Positions 1 through 12,333 of a DNA stretch of 64,000 bases are shown here, in pieces. The position numbers were made by a program, and so were the translations under genes. Under the pieces are notes generated by a model that had not been told where the DNA came from, made no database searches, and was given only the letters and a program-made list of their open reading frames with translations. The stretch is taken from assembly GCA_949825025.1 (NCBI GenBank), contig OX463784.1, positions 16,806,124-16,870,123 of the forward strand, written 5' to 3'. Positions within the stretch are counted from its first letter, which is position 1, and each line of letters begins with the position of its first letter. The DNA is from Siphlonurus alternatus. Lineage: Eukaryota; Arthropoda; Insecta; Ephemeroptera; Siphlonuridae.

Positions 1-164
1 GTATAGTAAAATGAGAATTATTAAAACATTGATTGATAAAAATACATAAGTAAAACATTTTAATTTATTAAAAATAAATTTAACAATTATTGAGGTATTT
101 ATATTAATATAATATATTATTAATAATAATAAAACACAAAAGTCTTCAATATTTTCAAGAACAA
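1..164. other. AT-rich flank, nothing recognised
   Basis: This stretch is AT-rich and has no open frame, repeat or RNA gene that I can support. It lies beyond the 3' end of the sphingomyelinase gene. Confidence 0.5.
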
Positions 165-485
165 CATCTTAAAATACATTACAATTTTTTATTGCAAAAA
201 TGAATAGAGGGTACTAAATTATGTTAATATGAATTAATTCAGATTTTTTCAGTCATCATGGAACTATTTTTACAACAATTATTGAAAGTTCTACAAGTTC
301 TATTGGCCCCGCTGAATCCTTAATAAAAAAGGATAGACGCCTCCATGGGGCATGACCGTACTATCACTAATTTTTTAAAAGTAGTATCGACAAAAAATCT
401 GAAAAAAATCAGAGTATTCTAATTTAAAACATTTAAACACTTTATTCATTTCTGCAATAAAAAATCAAGCAGGATGTCCATTGTT
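165..485. repeat. MITE family 1 copy (foldback)
   Basis: About 320 bp with inverted arms. The left arm contains ATTGCAAAAATGAATAGAGG and the right arm ATTCATTTCTGCAATAAA, ending in GATGTCCATT. The same arms recur at 3588, 4060, 20078, 30663, 51321, 62900 and 63517. It has no coding capacity, so it is a non-autonomous DNA element. It is moderately diverged from the other copies. Confidence 0.75.
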
Positions 486-508
486 TGAAATGACATTAAA
501 TTTCATTT

Positions 509-514
509 TTTATT
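509..514 (-). terminator. candidate polyadenylation signal of the sphingomyelinase gene
   Basis: AATAAA on the minus strand, about 105 bases after the stop codon at 618. A second candidate lies at 441-446. Position is the only support. Confidence 0.3.
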
Positions 515-617
515 TATATTTTTTAGATAACAACGTGAAAAAACTAAATATTTTTAGTGTAAAATAAAATAGTTTTACAATAATTTTGTGTTACACTCTC
601 CGCTACAATATTTTTCG

Positions 618-3600
618 TTAAGGTAAAAGCTCCTCGATCGAGAGGGTGGTGGGCGTGCCTGTGGTGGCCCTGAGAGTGGTGGTGGTCCTGCTGGTCTTCC
701 TCGGACTCGGCTTGGGCAGTGCACGGCACCTCCTGAGGTCCGAGGGGTCACTCGATACGATCTCACATAGAAGGTCCCTCAGACATTTGTTGTCGCAGCC
801 AGTAGCGACCGCCGCGTCACTGTGGCGGATGTAGTTCCTGAAATTGTTACACTTTAGTTAATGCAGGTGACATGAAGGACTGTGCGCAGAAATTTTGGCT
901 ATTTTTCCGATCATTGGAAAAATCACAAAAACAACAAAATCTATATATACGCGTATAAAGATGAAATGTTTTTTTAATACTACTTGTCTGAAGGCATGTG
1001 ACAACTAAATATGGTGCTGTCAATTTTGGAAAATTAAACTGTGTTGCTACTGAAAGAGCATTTATATGATTTTACAATGCTAATCAGATTCAAGAATCTT
1101 CGTTTGACCATGGCAAGTAGTTCAAATTTTTACCACCGCATCAGGTTCTCCACCAAGCTTTATGGTCTCAATTGAAACTTTTAAATTCTGTTTTTTACTG
1201 ACTTATTATGACTTATATTATTTAATATTATTAGCAATGCTTTAACGATACTGGAGTGTGTGCAACAATTTATAAAATTTACTGTGACAACTAAATAATC
1301 AGCAGCTATTAATTTTAAAATGAAAAATTAATGTCAGTGGTAAATATATAATATATGATTAATAGACATTACACCACTTTGAAAATGTTAGCAAATCTTC
1401 CTGATATCATGAAATTATTTTTTCATGGGAAATTAGACCAAAATCGGTGAAATTTTCGAGATATTCAGCATTTAAGATTAACATTGTTTTAAATGGAAAA
1501 AGCTGTGGCTTTTAGTCAAATCGCTATCTTTTTTTACACGAAAACATTAATTACTCAAAATCTACACACACTAAAAATAAATTACTAAAAATATATTATA
1601 TAATATATATATTTTTCTTCTATTGTGATCTATTTAATAGTGCATCAAGAAATCGTATATATGTGGAGATAATAAATCAATTATATATTAAAAAGAGTGA
1701 AAGTGATTTTGAAAACTTAAACTATTTTTAAATATAAAAAAAAAAAAAAAAAAAAAAACATCAATATTAAAGAACCTGATAATAATGAATAATAGATATG
1801 TTAAAGGCATACAGGCCTCAAATTACAAATTAGATAGTCACCAAGTGGGTTTAGAGTATATAATCAACATTCGCATCATTTTTTTCCACGCGTGATGCAT
1901 CCGTGCGAAGTCGCAGTTCATAGTAAGAAATTTAGTCCTTGATGACGTCATGAAATCCTTGATGACGTCACAACTCAATGCTAATCGGTGCTAGCTGTGA
2001 GTTGTGACGTCAGCAAGGACTTTCTTTGTAGCGCGACTTCGCACAGACGCACCGCGCGCAGGTAAAAATAATACGAATGTTTATTATAAACTCGAGCAAC
2101 ACTTAATGTCTGTCTAATTTGTAATTTGAGGCCTGTATCCCTTTAATAGTATAAATTTACTTAAAATTATTTGTGTAAACCTATGCATGTTAATTTTAGG
2201 TAATTTTAATTAGATTTAAGTACCTGTTATGTATGATTTATGTAACAACTCTGACGTGATCTATGCTGTAAAGCCAACGATCGAAATAAAATTATTATTA
2301 TTATAATATATACTCAATATATATTAAATTTTCGCAGCATCTGATCATTTTTGACGTGCTTGTTTAACAGCAAAACTGATTCACGGGGAGCTTTATTGGA
2401 GACGTCATTTAACCCTTACATAATATTAACCTGTTCAAAACTTATGGTTACTGAACAGGTTGCGAAATATTATTTGAGGGTATATACAGAGTCGTCGCCT
2501 TGCCAGAGTTGCGGCCTTTTTGTTTATAATCACTATGCCCCTAAGAGTAACACAGAGTTGCATAGGGATTATCAATTAAGGCCGCAAGTGGGAAATTTTC
2601 CAAGGCGATGAGTGTACATTTGTTTTTGAGCATGTCAATATTACTTTTAGAAATAACACAACACCGTATCGTACCCGTGGTATCTCTTCAACAGGTCAGT
2701 ATCCGCAGCCATTCGCTTAACCAGCAGGTCCAGTTCTGAAGGTAACATCGAGTCAATGCCGTAGTCATCTTTGAAAGAGTAGAGCTTTTTCCAGTTGGGA
2801 GGTTCGGAAAACCCGGCCAGGTTCGCTTCAGTCAGGTTGTAGTACCACGTCTCGTGGTCAAGCACGCGCTACATGGGTGAAATTATAGCAATGTCATATC
2901 ATTTTTTATACTTGGGTTATTAAAAAAGATTTTTTTTTTAATTCACTTCTTTTTTAAAAGAAGTGAATTAAAGAGAAGCGTAATTTTTCTCATTATTTTA
3001 AATAACAAAGTAGTCTTATCATATAAAAAGGTTCTAAGAAATTCAATTTCCATTCAAGTTAAGATTTTATTTTTATTGTGAAATTCGTACTGACTTATTT
3101 ACAATAATATACGGAAAAAATATTGCATTTCAAAATTAAGTTTAATTCAAAATGCATTTTGCGTCTTCAAATGAAATATGTATTTTATAGAAATTCACCT
3201 TTTTTTTTTTTTTTTTTTTTACATATTTTTGAAGTACAGCCTCGGAAAATTTCATTTTGTGGCCTTATTAATCACCATTCCCCGTAAGAATAACACACAA
3301 GGCATGGTGATGAACAAGACTGCAAGAAGGACATTTTTCAATGTGACGAGTGTACATTCATTTTAATTACACAGTACTTACGAACGAGTCAGTTGCGTCC
3401 ATTGTGTAGACTCGATAGTTGGGGTTGAGATTGACGTACGCGGTGCCACTGCCGGCGGTGAAGGCCACGTTGGTAGCCCTGGTGGTGTTTTTGAGGTCGT
3501 AGTAAATGGAGAAGTGATCGTTGTGGGAGTGACCGTGGAACTGAGCCACCACCGTGTTTTCAAACCTGAGGATATTGATGGAGTTTAATGGATTATCGAT

Positions 3601-6600
3601 CTCAATTTTTTTTATTGCAGAAATTGCAGAAGTGTGCAAAGTTATGCTACCTTGATTTTTTTCAGATTTTTTAGAGCCCGGGAACTATTTTTAAAAAATT
3701 ATTAAAAGGTCTTTTTGTGACGTCACGAGACGCCGCTTCTTAAGAAAAATATAAGAATTGCCGCCTCATGACGTCACGAAAAGGACTTTCAATAATTTTT
3801 TAAAAATAGTTCGCTTCATCAAAAAAATCTGAAAAAAATCAGGGTAGCATAACTTTGCACGCTCTATCCATTTCTGAAATAAAAATTTTTAAGGTCGATA
3901 CTCCATTACAGGAAGAAAATCATATGTTCGTCAATGAATTTATATATATAAGGAGTCATGTTTGGGTTTCATGATATGCTCATAAATAAGATTTTTTTTA
4001 TTATTATATTATAACTATATTTTACCATGATATTCAAAGATGAATTCATCAAAATAAAAATCCATGCCAAGGTCGGGTTTGAACCCATGTCCCTTTTAGG
4101 TCCTATCCTTTTATTAAGAGAGACGTAACTTTCAATAATTTTTAAAAAATTAGTTCCTGAATTATAAAAAATCTGAAAAAAAAATCAGAGCAGCATAACT
4201 TTGCACTCTATTTATTTCTGAAATAAATTTTTTTGAGGTCAATACACTCCATTGTGATTTATTAAAAATATTGTCTCACCTGTCGATGATCTTCTGGTAC
4301 TCCTTCCTCCAGGGTGCGAAGCACTCGGGGGAGTTCCCGGCGATGTGCGCCAGCAGATGGACCTTCTGTCCCGCCTTCTCGGCCTCCAGCAAAGTCTCCG
4401 CCAGCCAAATCAGCTGACCGTAAGGGTCCTTGTTGTTCACCAGCAGCCACCTGAGAAATAATTTAGCAATATATAATATTTCTAAGATATAATATACTTA
4501 CATTATTCCTTAAAGATAAGGTAACACGGATTAGCTGATCAACGTGCTCACATTTGATTAACATGGTTACGGGCAATGCCTGCTTGGTCTGCTGACTTGA
4601 AGTCAATATATCAATCAAATTCATTTCAATTTGATTAACATGTAAACCTTAGCAAATTCACAAATATTCTGAAATTTTTTTAGACATATTTTAGTACCTA
4701 CAGAAAAACACAAACACAATCATCCTTCCGCAAGGAAGACTTCTTCCCATTAACTTCACCTTACATCCCGAGAAGCTGTCTCGGCAGGCCCAGGCTAGTT
4801 TAATTGTTAACTCGTGTCAAAGAACACACACTACATCAGGATCTATATAGCTGTAACTCAACATTATCAATTAATCGATTTATGATTGGCAGACTTATTA
4901 TTTGTTTGGATTTATTCGTTTGAATAACAATTAAAATTTGTGTTACAAAAGGGAGAGTCGGAGTCGGACACTTGGTCGCAGGACATTTGACCGTGGACTT
5001 TTGGTCAAGGATATTTATCCTTAAGAATGATTATCTCACCAGTTGTAGTGGTAGCAGACGTTATTGTTGAGCACCACTGCTAGGAGGCCCGGCCGCACCT
5101 CGTACTTGTAGTAACCGCCCTTGAAAAGCGTGTCTCTGACGTCAGGAAGCCACGACCCCCACGTGTCTGCCGCGAGTTCGAACAGCCACTCGGTTGAGAT
5201 GTTGGCGGGAAGGTCTTCCAAACCAGTGTCCTCAACGAACCTAAAGAAAAGGAAGGATGAGACACTTCAAGTCAGCTGATTTTGCAGTGTTCCCATCGTC
5301 CTACCGTTCTATCCAAACCTATGTAAAAAAAAAAAAACTCGAAATTACTTTTTTTGGCATAAAAAAATAGAGGAAAATAAATTATCGATTCATTATCTGA
5401 AAGTCCCAAAATAGGAAGGGGGGTGTCTAGAATATTTTTTCAAATCAATAGCTTTAATAATTTTTTGAGACAAATTTCAAATCTCTCACTTGGTGGCTTT
5501 TTATATATGGAGAAATTTTTCTCGCCAGGAAACACTTGAAGAAGTCTTCATTGCTTTGTTTTGTTTCTGAAAATTGTATTAAATTTTTAAAATCTAAAAC
5601 ATTATTAACGGTTTATTACGGTTAAATTTAAATATTTTTATTCGTGTGTTAATTTAAATTCATAAAATTTGTAAGTTAAGGCTATACTCTTTACTGAACA
5701 CTTTATTCAAATTAAGCAGAGTAACAAATTTAGTCAATGGAGAAAACCTGAAAGAATTTTTTATTGCAAATAGAGGCAAAGGATTCTTATGTCTTAAATA
5801 TTTATAGCATGAATTTGGCAACAAAGGGTTTTGGAGAACGATTTAAAAGTTGTTAGAGACTTAATTCTTTTAGAGAAATGCATTTTTTTACATATGTTTT
5901 TTTATAAATCACGGTTATTTCAACTAAACGTATATAAAAATAAAAAAAGGTTGCAAGTTGTCCAAGTTGCATAAATATACCCAACTTTATTTTCTACATG
6001 AATTGCATGATTTTGGTTTCTGATCAAGAATTTTTTCAAAGTCCCTTTAATTAACCAGTAAGATTTCTTGACTTGTATGAAAACTCACACATTGAGGGGG
6101 TGCGGCTCGTGGTTACCGATCACTGGCAGAACAGGCACGTCCGGGTAAGTTTCTCTGATCTCATCTATCACGAGCGTGATCGCCTCGGTGTTCGATTCCA
6201 CCCCCGTCAACCACATGGCGTGGTCTACTGCGTCTCCAGTAAACATTACGTATGCCACGTTCTGTAACACAAGATGATTTTATTAATTAAAATCGTAGCA
6301 CTGCGAAAATAAAATAAGAATGATCGTGCGTTAAAATCACTGAACCAGGAAAAATTTTCTCGATAAAACTTTGTTAATTGTTTTTGTTTTTTCCAGTTGC
6401 TCGGTGAGCTTTGCAAAAACTGACCGGTATTTAATTAAATGCAAGCTTTTTTGTATTTTTAATTCGTTCATTTCGTCGCCTCAGAATGTAATTAAGTAAG
6501 ATAACTACACAAAATTTTTATGGGAAAACGAATCTTAAATACCATAAGCATAATAACTAATAAGAGTAGTTATATAGTATGGATTTTTTTTGTAGCTATC

Positions 6601-9600
6601 TGACTTGCATTCTGAGGTGACGAATTCATGTATAGTATAATGTTATTTTTCATGAATGGATAATTTTTCACTTTTCATTCTTCCCCTGAAAAATATGCAA
6701 CTTCTTCAACTCTGAAAAAGTAATAACGAAAGAGTTTATATAAATTTCTTATATAATATTAATAATAATCCCAGAATTACTTGTTATTGCTTACTATAAC
6801 GTGTTTGTATAAAGGCCCAACATTCACATACTTTTATGCAAAGCAGAAAGCATTAAAATCAGGTATATAGCCTTTTGGCTTTCAGGTGACGCTGTGACGC
6901 TGTCCACAGGAAAAGCAAACCATGCAAGCAAATGTAAAATAATTTTTTTCTTTCTGCTTCCTTGCTCGAATATGCTTGCTTTGTTTTGTATGTGAACGGG
7001 TCGTACTAGTTTCCTTAGTTCAAAGTTTATTTAAATAACTTAATTATAAAGATATACTTACCGGGTGTGACTTCTTTGCTTGCTGAATGAGGTCAGTAAA
7101 CGCATGTAGCGGAGTATCGCAGTCTCGGTAGTCCCCCCAGTAGCCCGCCGCGTCTTTCTTCTTATCCTGAGTTACCTGGTCGCCATGGCAACACGTGGGC
7201 TCGAGACACACCGCGTTGGAGCCGGGCTCGTACCTCAGATCCACGTGCACGTCTGTCAGCTGCAGAACTTGCATCGTGGCCGCGTCGTCCTGGACACGTG
7301 GCACGTATTGTTAGTCACGTGGTCTCGTCATGTGCATGGTATATATAGACCAAACCCATGTGATTTTATCTGGTAGCAATGTAATTTTTTCTATTTTTTC
7401 AATAGTTTCTCAATGCTTTAGAGCGTATGGTTGGACTAAAGGAGGGGTAAGGAGGGGAGGTAAACATCAGGGCGTTATCCTTTAATGAGGCAACCCAACA
7501 ATCTCGTGGGGCTGCTCTATATAACGGCCGGGTATTCAAAATCATTTAAAACTATATTTTTTTAAGTGTCAGTTTTAGTTATTTTAAGTACAAAATTTTA
7601 GACTTATTGGGCGAGATTCACGAAGCAGTAAGCCATGCCAATAAGATCATGCCATGCAGGTTTCTTAACCACGTTTAACTTAACCACGTTTAACTATAGG
7701 TGGTTTAACATGTAAAGCAGGTATAGTTAAACGTGGTTTAGCTAAATTAAGCTAAACGTGGTTAGAAACCTGGCTAACTGCTTCGTGAAGCACACCTAAA
7801 ATAAATAAATGTGTTTTTATGAATGCTTCTTTAACCTTTAAAAAGCTCTTTAATAAGGATATTATACAAGAGCGAATTTTAAAAGCGATGCAACATGAAT
7901 GCTGCACATTTTTGCTTTCAAATCCCATGACGTTATATTAACGCCGTGCATGATTAAGTATATTATAGTTATCGCACGTTGCAAATTTTCTTGAAAATAG
8001 AACACCAAAATTGCATCGTATATACTATGTATATACCTTAAACATTTAAATTGCTATAAATAATTAATAAAGGTATCTTGGCATTCTTGGTGCATGACAC
8101 TTACTGGGGGCAGTTGCGGTTCCTCAACTTCAGGTTTGGGTCCCATGAAGCTCAGGTCGAGGTTCCACTGGTAGTGTTTGTTGGTAAGACCGCCACACTC
8201 GGGATAGAGTGCAAGGCCACATACCTCGAAGAAATTAATATCCATCTTCATTTCCTTGCGCGTTTTAACAATATGCATGAACAAGTCCTGTAAATATGGG
8301 AATAATAATATTAATTTTTGGTGTTACTATTAGATGATTCTGTCAGATACATTGCAGTAAAATATACAATGACATGTTTGAACAATGTTGAAGCTGTAAC
8401 AATATACTTTTATGTATACATTCAAATAACTCATCTCACTTTCAACTTTCAATGTATTGTTAGGTGGAGGATATAATATATGCAATGCAACGCTGAAAAC
8501 AAACAAGTAAATTTATTTTTGTAAACAATAACACAATGAACTAATGAGTAACATTGCTATTGTATTGTTTTTTTTTATTATTAACTGCATGCATATAACT
8601 AATATTAAAAATAATTTATAATATTATGCTAAAACATGTACGTGTTTATTAGAAAAAAACAAAACATATATTATATATATTTAACACTATTTATGTACAC
8701 TGTGTAAGTAAACATATAACGATAATAACTTTTCGTTAAGTATAATACGTGCGTAATTATAAATGTATATTTTTGTACAAAAAATTCAAACTTTAATTTT
8801 CAAAATAACAAAATATATATATGAAAAACTTACAATAAATTTCAATAAATTTATATGGAACAACAAAATTAGCAGGATCAGCCATTTCCTAAAATTGTAT
8901 TGCATATAAGATACAAGACCATATACAGATGAACACTCATGTCATCGCCTTGGAAAATTTCCCACTTGCAGCCTTGTTAATCACCGTGCCCTGTGTTATT
9001 CTTATGAGGCATATAATAGTCATTAGCAAGGCCGGAAAGGGAGATTTTCCGGGTTGATGCATTGACTGAACAAAGCCTCTAGATTTATTATTTAATTATA
9101 TATTTATAGTTTTATGCTATATAATAATCTAATTATCTGTTATGTAGTGCATTATTAATAGTGTATAGAGCTTGACTGTAATGCTATACATGTAGGAACG
9201 GATCGCATTATATATTAAAGTTTGGTCTGATATATATTAATATGTATAATTATATATTTATTCTATTATGTGTAACTTTTGAAGCTACTATTATATAGGC
9301 GGGTCACACACTATATAGCTGCCTTTGTATCGCATCTTATGATTTTGCATATATGATAAAAATTTAGAGTCGGTTCTAAATGAGAAACGTACGATCGCAT
9401 GTGTGATACGAAACGAAGCTATATGCATGTACGCAAGTACACCTGATGACCGCGCACGCGCGTATTAGGTTCTTATTTTTGTATCACACGCTGCGAACGC
9501 GTGCGATCTAGTGCGAGAGAGAGGCATTAAGTTATTATAATATAAAATAAATATATATTTACCATATGGTTCTCGATGAACCCCAGGCACACCTCCTTGG

Positions 9601-10963
9601 TCTGCAGGTTAAAAAGTACGCACATGTTGAGTGCCTTCTCGGCGAGCATCTCGCGCGTGTCTCCAATCCTTATCCAAGAAAGCACGATGTTGACGCCGAG
9701 ATGACAAATGCCGCACGACACCTGTTCACCATCATCACGAGACTGTCAGAGACGAAACGTGCCCTCTCTGTCATTCTGCAGGGCTACAGATTTTAATGAC
9801 TGACGATGATTTAATATATAATACTAATTTTTAAGTAGAGGTTGTTTTCATTTCGATTTCAATTGAGAGCAATGAGAGAAATTTTTTAACAGGCAGAGAT
9901 AAATTATGAATACATAATAGGAATAGCATACATATATGATAGAAATAATTATGAATCTTACCTTAAAAAATACAGGTCAACAACTTGGGTATGAAAGAAA
10001 AAAAAATAATTAAAATTGATTTGCAGAAATTAAAAGGTGTACAGAAATCGACAGTAATTTAGACGAGAAGTTATGAATTTTCCTTTAAATAAAGTCCCTA
10101 AACTTCAGTCGTTCTCGATTAATAGTTCATTAATAAACTATACTGGGCAATTTATACTTCTAAATTATTTTATATTATTTGTTATTTTTTTGTGTAAATA
10201 ATTATAATATATTTTCTAAATTTCTTTATTCTTTTTTTATTTATAGGTGAATAGATACTGCATAATGATTAGGTTGCTTCTGCAGCCGTTTCTATTTGCC
10301 CCATAGGCTAGCTGTTATATGTTTTTATTTGAAAGATTTAAATGATTTAAAATTTAATAATAATAAAATAAAATAGAATAAAAAAAATATATCAAATAAC
10401 AAAATAAAATATAATTATTAATAATCCTCGTTGGAAATTTTCTGACCATGCAAAGTAATCGAGGTTCAAGAAGTATTATAGTGATTATAATAAAGAGTCT
10501 TATTCACATTTGAGTTTTGATTCAACATTGATTCAACAGCAGAGGCATTATACAGTATAGTATAATAAATATAAGAATAATTTAGTTACATCGTAGGGAT
10601 GTAATTTATAGCATAAAATCTACAAAATCATTGAAATAATTACAGAATAAATTTATATTTATAATCATACATAAATATATTGACGTAATACATACACTTA
10701 AGGTAACAATAATTTACAAAACAAGAAGTACTCACCTTGCTTTGACCAGCTCGGCCTTCCAAAATTTTCATATCAAATTTATTTTGGCTTGGTTTATACG
10801 GAGTTTGCAATCTTAACATATCCAAAGCATTATCAAATTTTGTAGTTGCTATCCCTGTATCTAAATACTTATTAATATCATCAGTTAAAGGTGATGGCTT
10901 AGTAATACAATACACTGTAGATATACATAGTAGGAGAAACAAAATATTAAGTCCAACCTTCAT
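618..10963 (-). CDS. SMPD1-like: acid sphingomyelinase (sphingomyelin phosphodiesterase), 10 exons, 646 aa
   Basis: Secreted or lysosomal zinc enzyme that cleaves sphingomyelin to ceramide and phosphocholine. Exons run in order 10736-10963, 9563-9721, 8105-8287, 7062-7289, 6089-6261, 5040-5240, 4280-4450, 3382-3565, 2675-2868 and 618-837. Every junction is GT-AG and the phases close, giving 646 codons plus stop, close to the 630-residue human enzyme. Residues 1-19 form a signal peptide. Exons 2-3 encode a cysteine-rich saposin-type domain. The calcineurin-like phosphoesterase follows, with metal ligands D203/H205 (TDVH), D276 (TGD), N316/H317 (GNHE), H426 and H458/H460 (HGH). Exon 10 carries the cysteine-rich C-terminal domain. 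Two oddities: the usual HIPPG loop after H426 reads HIAGN, and residues 612-646 are a Ser/Thr/Pro-rich tail. The start ATG has a good Kozak context and heads the signal peptide. The gene looks intact. SMPDL3-type paralogues are less likely because a saposin domain is present. Confidence 0.95.
1801..2146. repeat. foldback MITE with TTAA ends
   Basis: Inverted ends TTAAAGG...CATACAGGCCTCAAATTACA and the reverse complement ending CCTTTAA. An inner pair of arms carries TGACGTCA. It lies in intron 9 of the sphingomyelinase gene. Confidence 0.8.
2490..2613. repeat. MITE family 3 copy (about 125 bp palindrome)
   Basis: Inverted arms around GTCGTCGCCTTG and CAAGGCGATGAG. Related copies are at 3236-3356 and 8941-9059, all in introns of the same gene. 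Confidence 0.65.
3236..3356. repeat. MITE family 3 copy
   Basis: A palindrome related to 2490-2613. It shares the GGCCTTATTAATCACC-type arm and ends in GAGTGTAC. It lies in intron 8 of the sphingomyelinase gene, 26 bases from exon 8. Confidence 0.6.
3588..3907. repeat. MITE family 1 copy (GGAGTATCGA subfamily)
   Basis: A foldback with the family 1 core (TTATTGCAGAAAT, then GTTATGCTACTCTGA-like sequence). The outer ends read TGGATTATCGATC and GGTCGATACTCCATT. It lies about 20 bases upstream of the exon 8 splice acceptor, so it abuts functional splice sequence. Confidence 0.75.
4060..4255. repeat. partial MITE family 1 copy
   Basis: Only the right-hand part is recognisable: AACTTTCAATAATTTTTAAA through to AGGTCAATACACTCCATT. 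The left end shares the stretch around GAACCCATGTCCCTTTTAGG with the copy at 51321-51630. It lies in intron 7 of the sphingomyelinase gene. Confidence 0.55.
4508..4690. repeat. fragment of the TTAA foldback family
   Basis: Contains ATAAGGTAACACGGATTAG and TTTGATTAACATGTAAACCT, which match the arm of the full element at 38047-38442. The ends are lost. It lies in intron 6 of the sphingomyelinase gene. Confidence 0.45.
6472..6632. repeat. MITE family 4 copy
   Basis: Inverted arms CGTCGCCTCAGAATG and CATTCTGAGGTGACG. Related copies are at 51086-51229 and, as a single arm, near 42990-43020. It lies in intron 4 of the sphingomyelinase gene. Confidence 0.6.
7395..7525. repeat. single arm of the 51.7-52.6 kb foldback family
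   Basis: Shares GGAGGGGAGGTAAACAT, GGGCGTTATCC and AACCCAACAATCTCGT with both arms of the element at 51732-52622. Only one arm is present here, in intron 3 of the sphingomyelinase gene. Confidence 0.5.
7609..7796. repeat. MITE family 2 copy (GATTCACGAAGCAG)
   Basis: Inverted ends GGGCGAGATTCACGAAGCAG and CTGCTTCGTGAAGCACACC, with several internal copies of AACCACGTTTAA-like sequence. The second copy is at 12185-12333. Confidence 0.75.
8941..9059. repeat. MITE family 3 copy
   Basis: Starts GTCATCGCCTTGGAAAATTT and ends GGAGATTTTCCGGGTTGATG, an imperfect palindrome. It lies in intron 2 of the sphingomyelinase gene. Confidence 0.6.
9298..9525. repeat. diverged MITE related to 41729-41942
   Basis: Shares blocks with the element in the giant transposon: GGTTCTAAATGAGAAACGTACGAT on one side, ATTAGGTTCTTATTTTTGTATC and GCTGCGAACGCGTGCGA on the other. 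The ends are degraded. It lies in intron 2 of the sphingomyelinase gene. Confidence 0.45.
9722..10735. other. intron 1 of the sphingomyelinase gene, nothing further seen
   Basis: AT-rich intron between the signal-peptide exon and the first saposin exon. I see no repeat arms or open frame worth annotating. Confidence 0.5.
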
Positions 10964-11006
10964 GGTGACTGCTTTCTAAATATATTTATTTCATAAAAAA
11001 ATATCG

Positions 11007-11014
11007 TATTTATA
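11007..11014 (-). promoter_or_regulatory. candidate TATA box of the sphingomyelinase gene
   Basis: TATAAATA on the minus strand, about 45 bases upstream of the start codon at 10963. A start about 30 bases downstream would leave a very short leader. Position and motif are the only support. Confidence 0.35.
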
Positions 11015-11440
11015 CTGGTTTCACCGTTATAAAAATAGAAAAGAAAAAAAATATATAAATTTAATTATATTATGTTGTTGTTTTTTTTCTAAAAAATATT
11101 GATTACATGTAAACAATTAAATTATAATGAGGTCAAAATATTATCTTCCAAATTTCAACCCATATCAAAAAACATATGTTAAACGACTATATACCAGCCT
11201 TAATATTTGACAGAATTATTGATAATTTATTACAATTTTGTGTCAATTTTTACAATAGTACTATTAATTATTAAATGAATGTTTTTTTTATTATTTATAG
11301 GGGCTTAATATGATTGAACTTCCCGTTATTTTTTATAAATTAAAATATCTTAGTTTTGCATGCTGGCTGCATGAGATAAGTTAATCTTTATCTCTGTACG
11401 ATGCAGGTACATAATATTATACAGTTATATTGCAAATTAT

Positions 11441-12122
11441 TATATCGTCCCTCGTTGGCAATAATAAACTATCTGCCTAGCTACCACGATTTCGTTGCAA
11501 TAATGAGCTGTCTGTTATTTCAGGTGAGCGCAATGGACAATTTGCATCAACTTTTTTTGGTAGCTCAATCGAAAGAGGAGGTCGAAAAATACACCTGTGA
11601 ATTTTATGCGACTTTTATTTGTACTGCATCATGGCTAAAAGAGAGGTCACGTGACCTGGAGGCGGCGCCCGTGTCGCCCGTGACGTACGTCATTGAACTG
11701 TCTGGTCAAGCAAACGATTGTCTATATAACGCTTGTAAAAAATAAATTAATTGTTGCTTGTTTCCATAGCAACGTGGTTGTTTGCAAGCGTTATAAAGTC
11801 GATCGTTTGTTTGACGGAACAGTTAAGTGACGTCACGGGCGACACGGGCGCCGGCTCCAGGTCACGTGACCTCTCTTTTAGCCATGATGCAGTACGAATA
11901 AAAATCGCATAAAATTCACAGGTGTATTTTTCGACCTCCTCTTTCGATTGAGCTAGTAAAAAAAGTTGATGCAAATTGTCCATTATGGGCTGTAAGTCAG
12001 TGTAAAATAAAGTTCACTATTGCGCCCACCTGAAAAAGCAGATAGCTCATTATTGCAACAAGATCGTGGTGGTATAGGCATATAATATAGCTCATGACAT
12101 TATTGCGGACGAAAGACGATAT
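11441..12122. repeat. foldback element, about 680 bp, with an open frame on each arm
   Basis: The two arms are inverted copies: CACGATTTCGTTGCAATAAT and ATTATTGCAACAAGATCGTG outside, TCGAAAGAGGAGGTCGAAAA and its complement inside. Each arm holds a similar short open frame containing QSKEEVEKY, one per strand. A related but diverged element is at 40651-41160. It lies in the 3.3 kb intergenic stretch between the sphingomyelinase and transporter genes. Confidence 0.75.
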
Positions 12123-12184
12123 GTGTTATTTATGTATAAGTTATAATAACGCTTTTATTTTTAAATTTTACCGATGGTGAAAAA

Positions 12185-12333
12185 GGGCGCGATTCACGAA
12201 GCAGTTATAACCACGTTTACCTTAACCACGTTTAACTATAGGTGATTTAACACGTAAAACAGGCATAGTTAAACGTGGTTAATTAAGCTAAACGTGGTTA
12301 GAAATGTAGCTAACTTCTTCGTGAATCGCACCC
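12185..12333. repeat. MITE family 2 copy
   Basis: Inverted ends GGGCGCGATTCACGAAGCAG and GAAGAAGTTAGC-type sequence ending TCGTGAATCGCACCC. It is about 150 bp with internal AACCACGTTTA repeats, homologous to 7609-7796. Confidence 0.8.

Noticed and set aside
4060..4110. tRNA-like internal promoter box (TTTGAACCCATG; also GTTCGAATCCACG near 51450), hinting at a SINE
   Set aside because: Only one box-like word, no A box or tRNA fold, and the surrounding element is a foldback with inverted arms.
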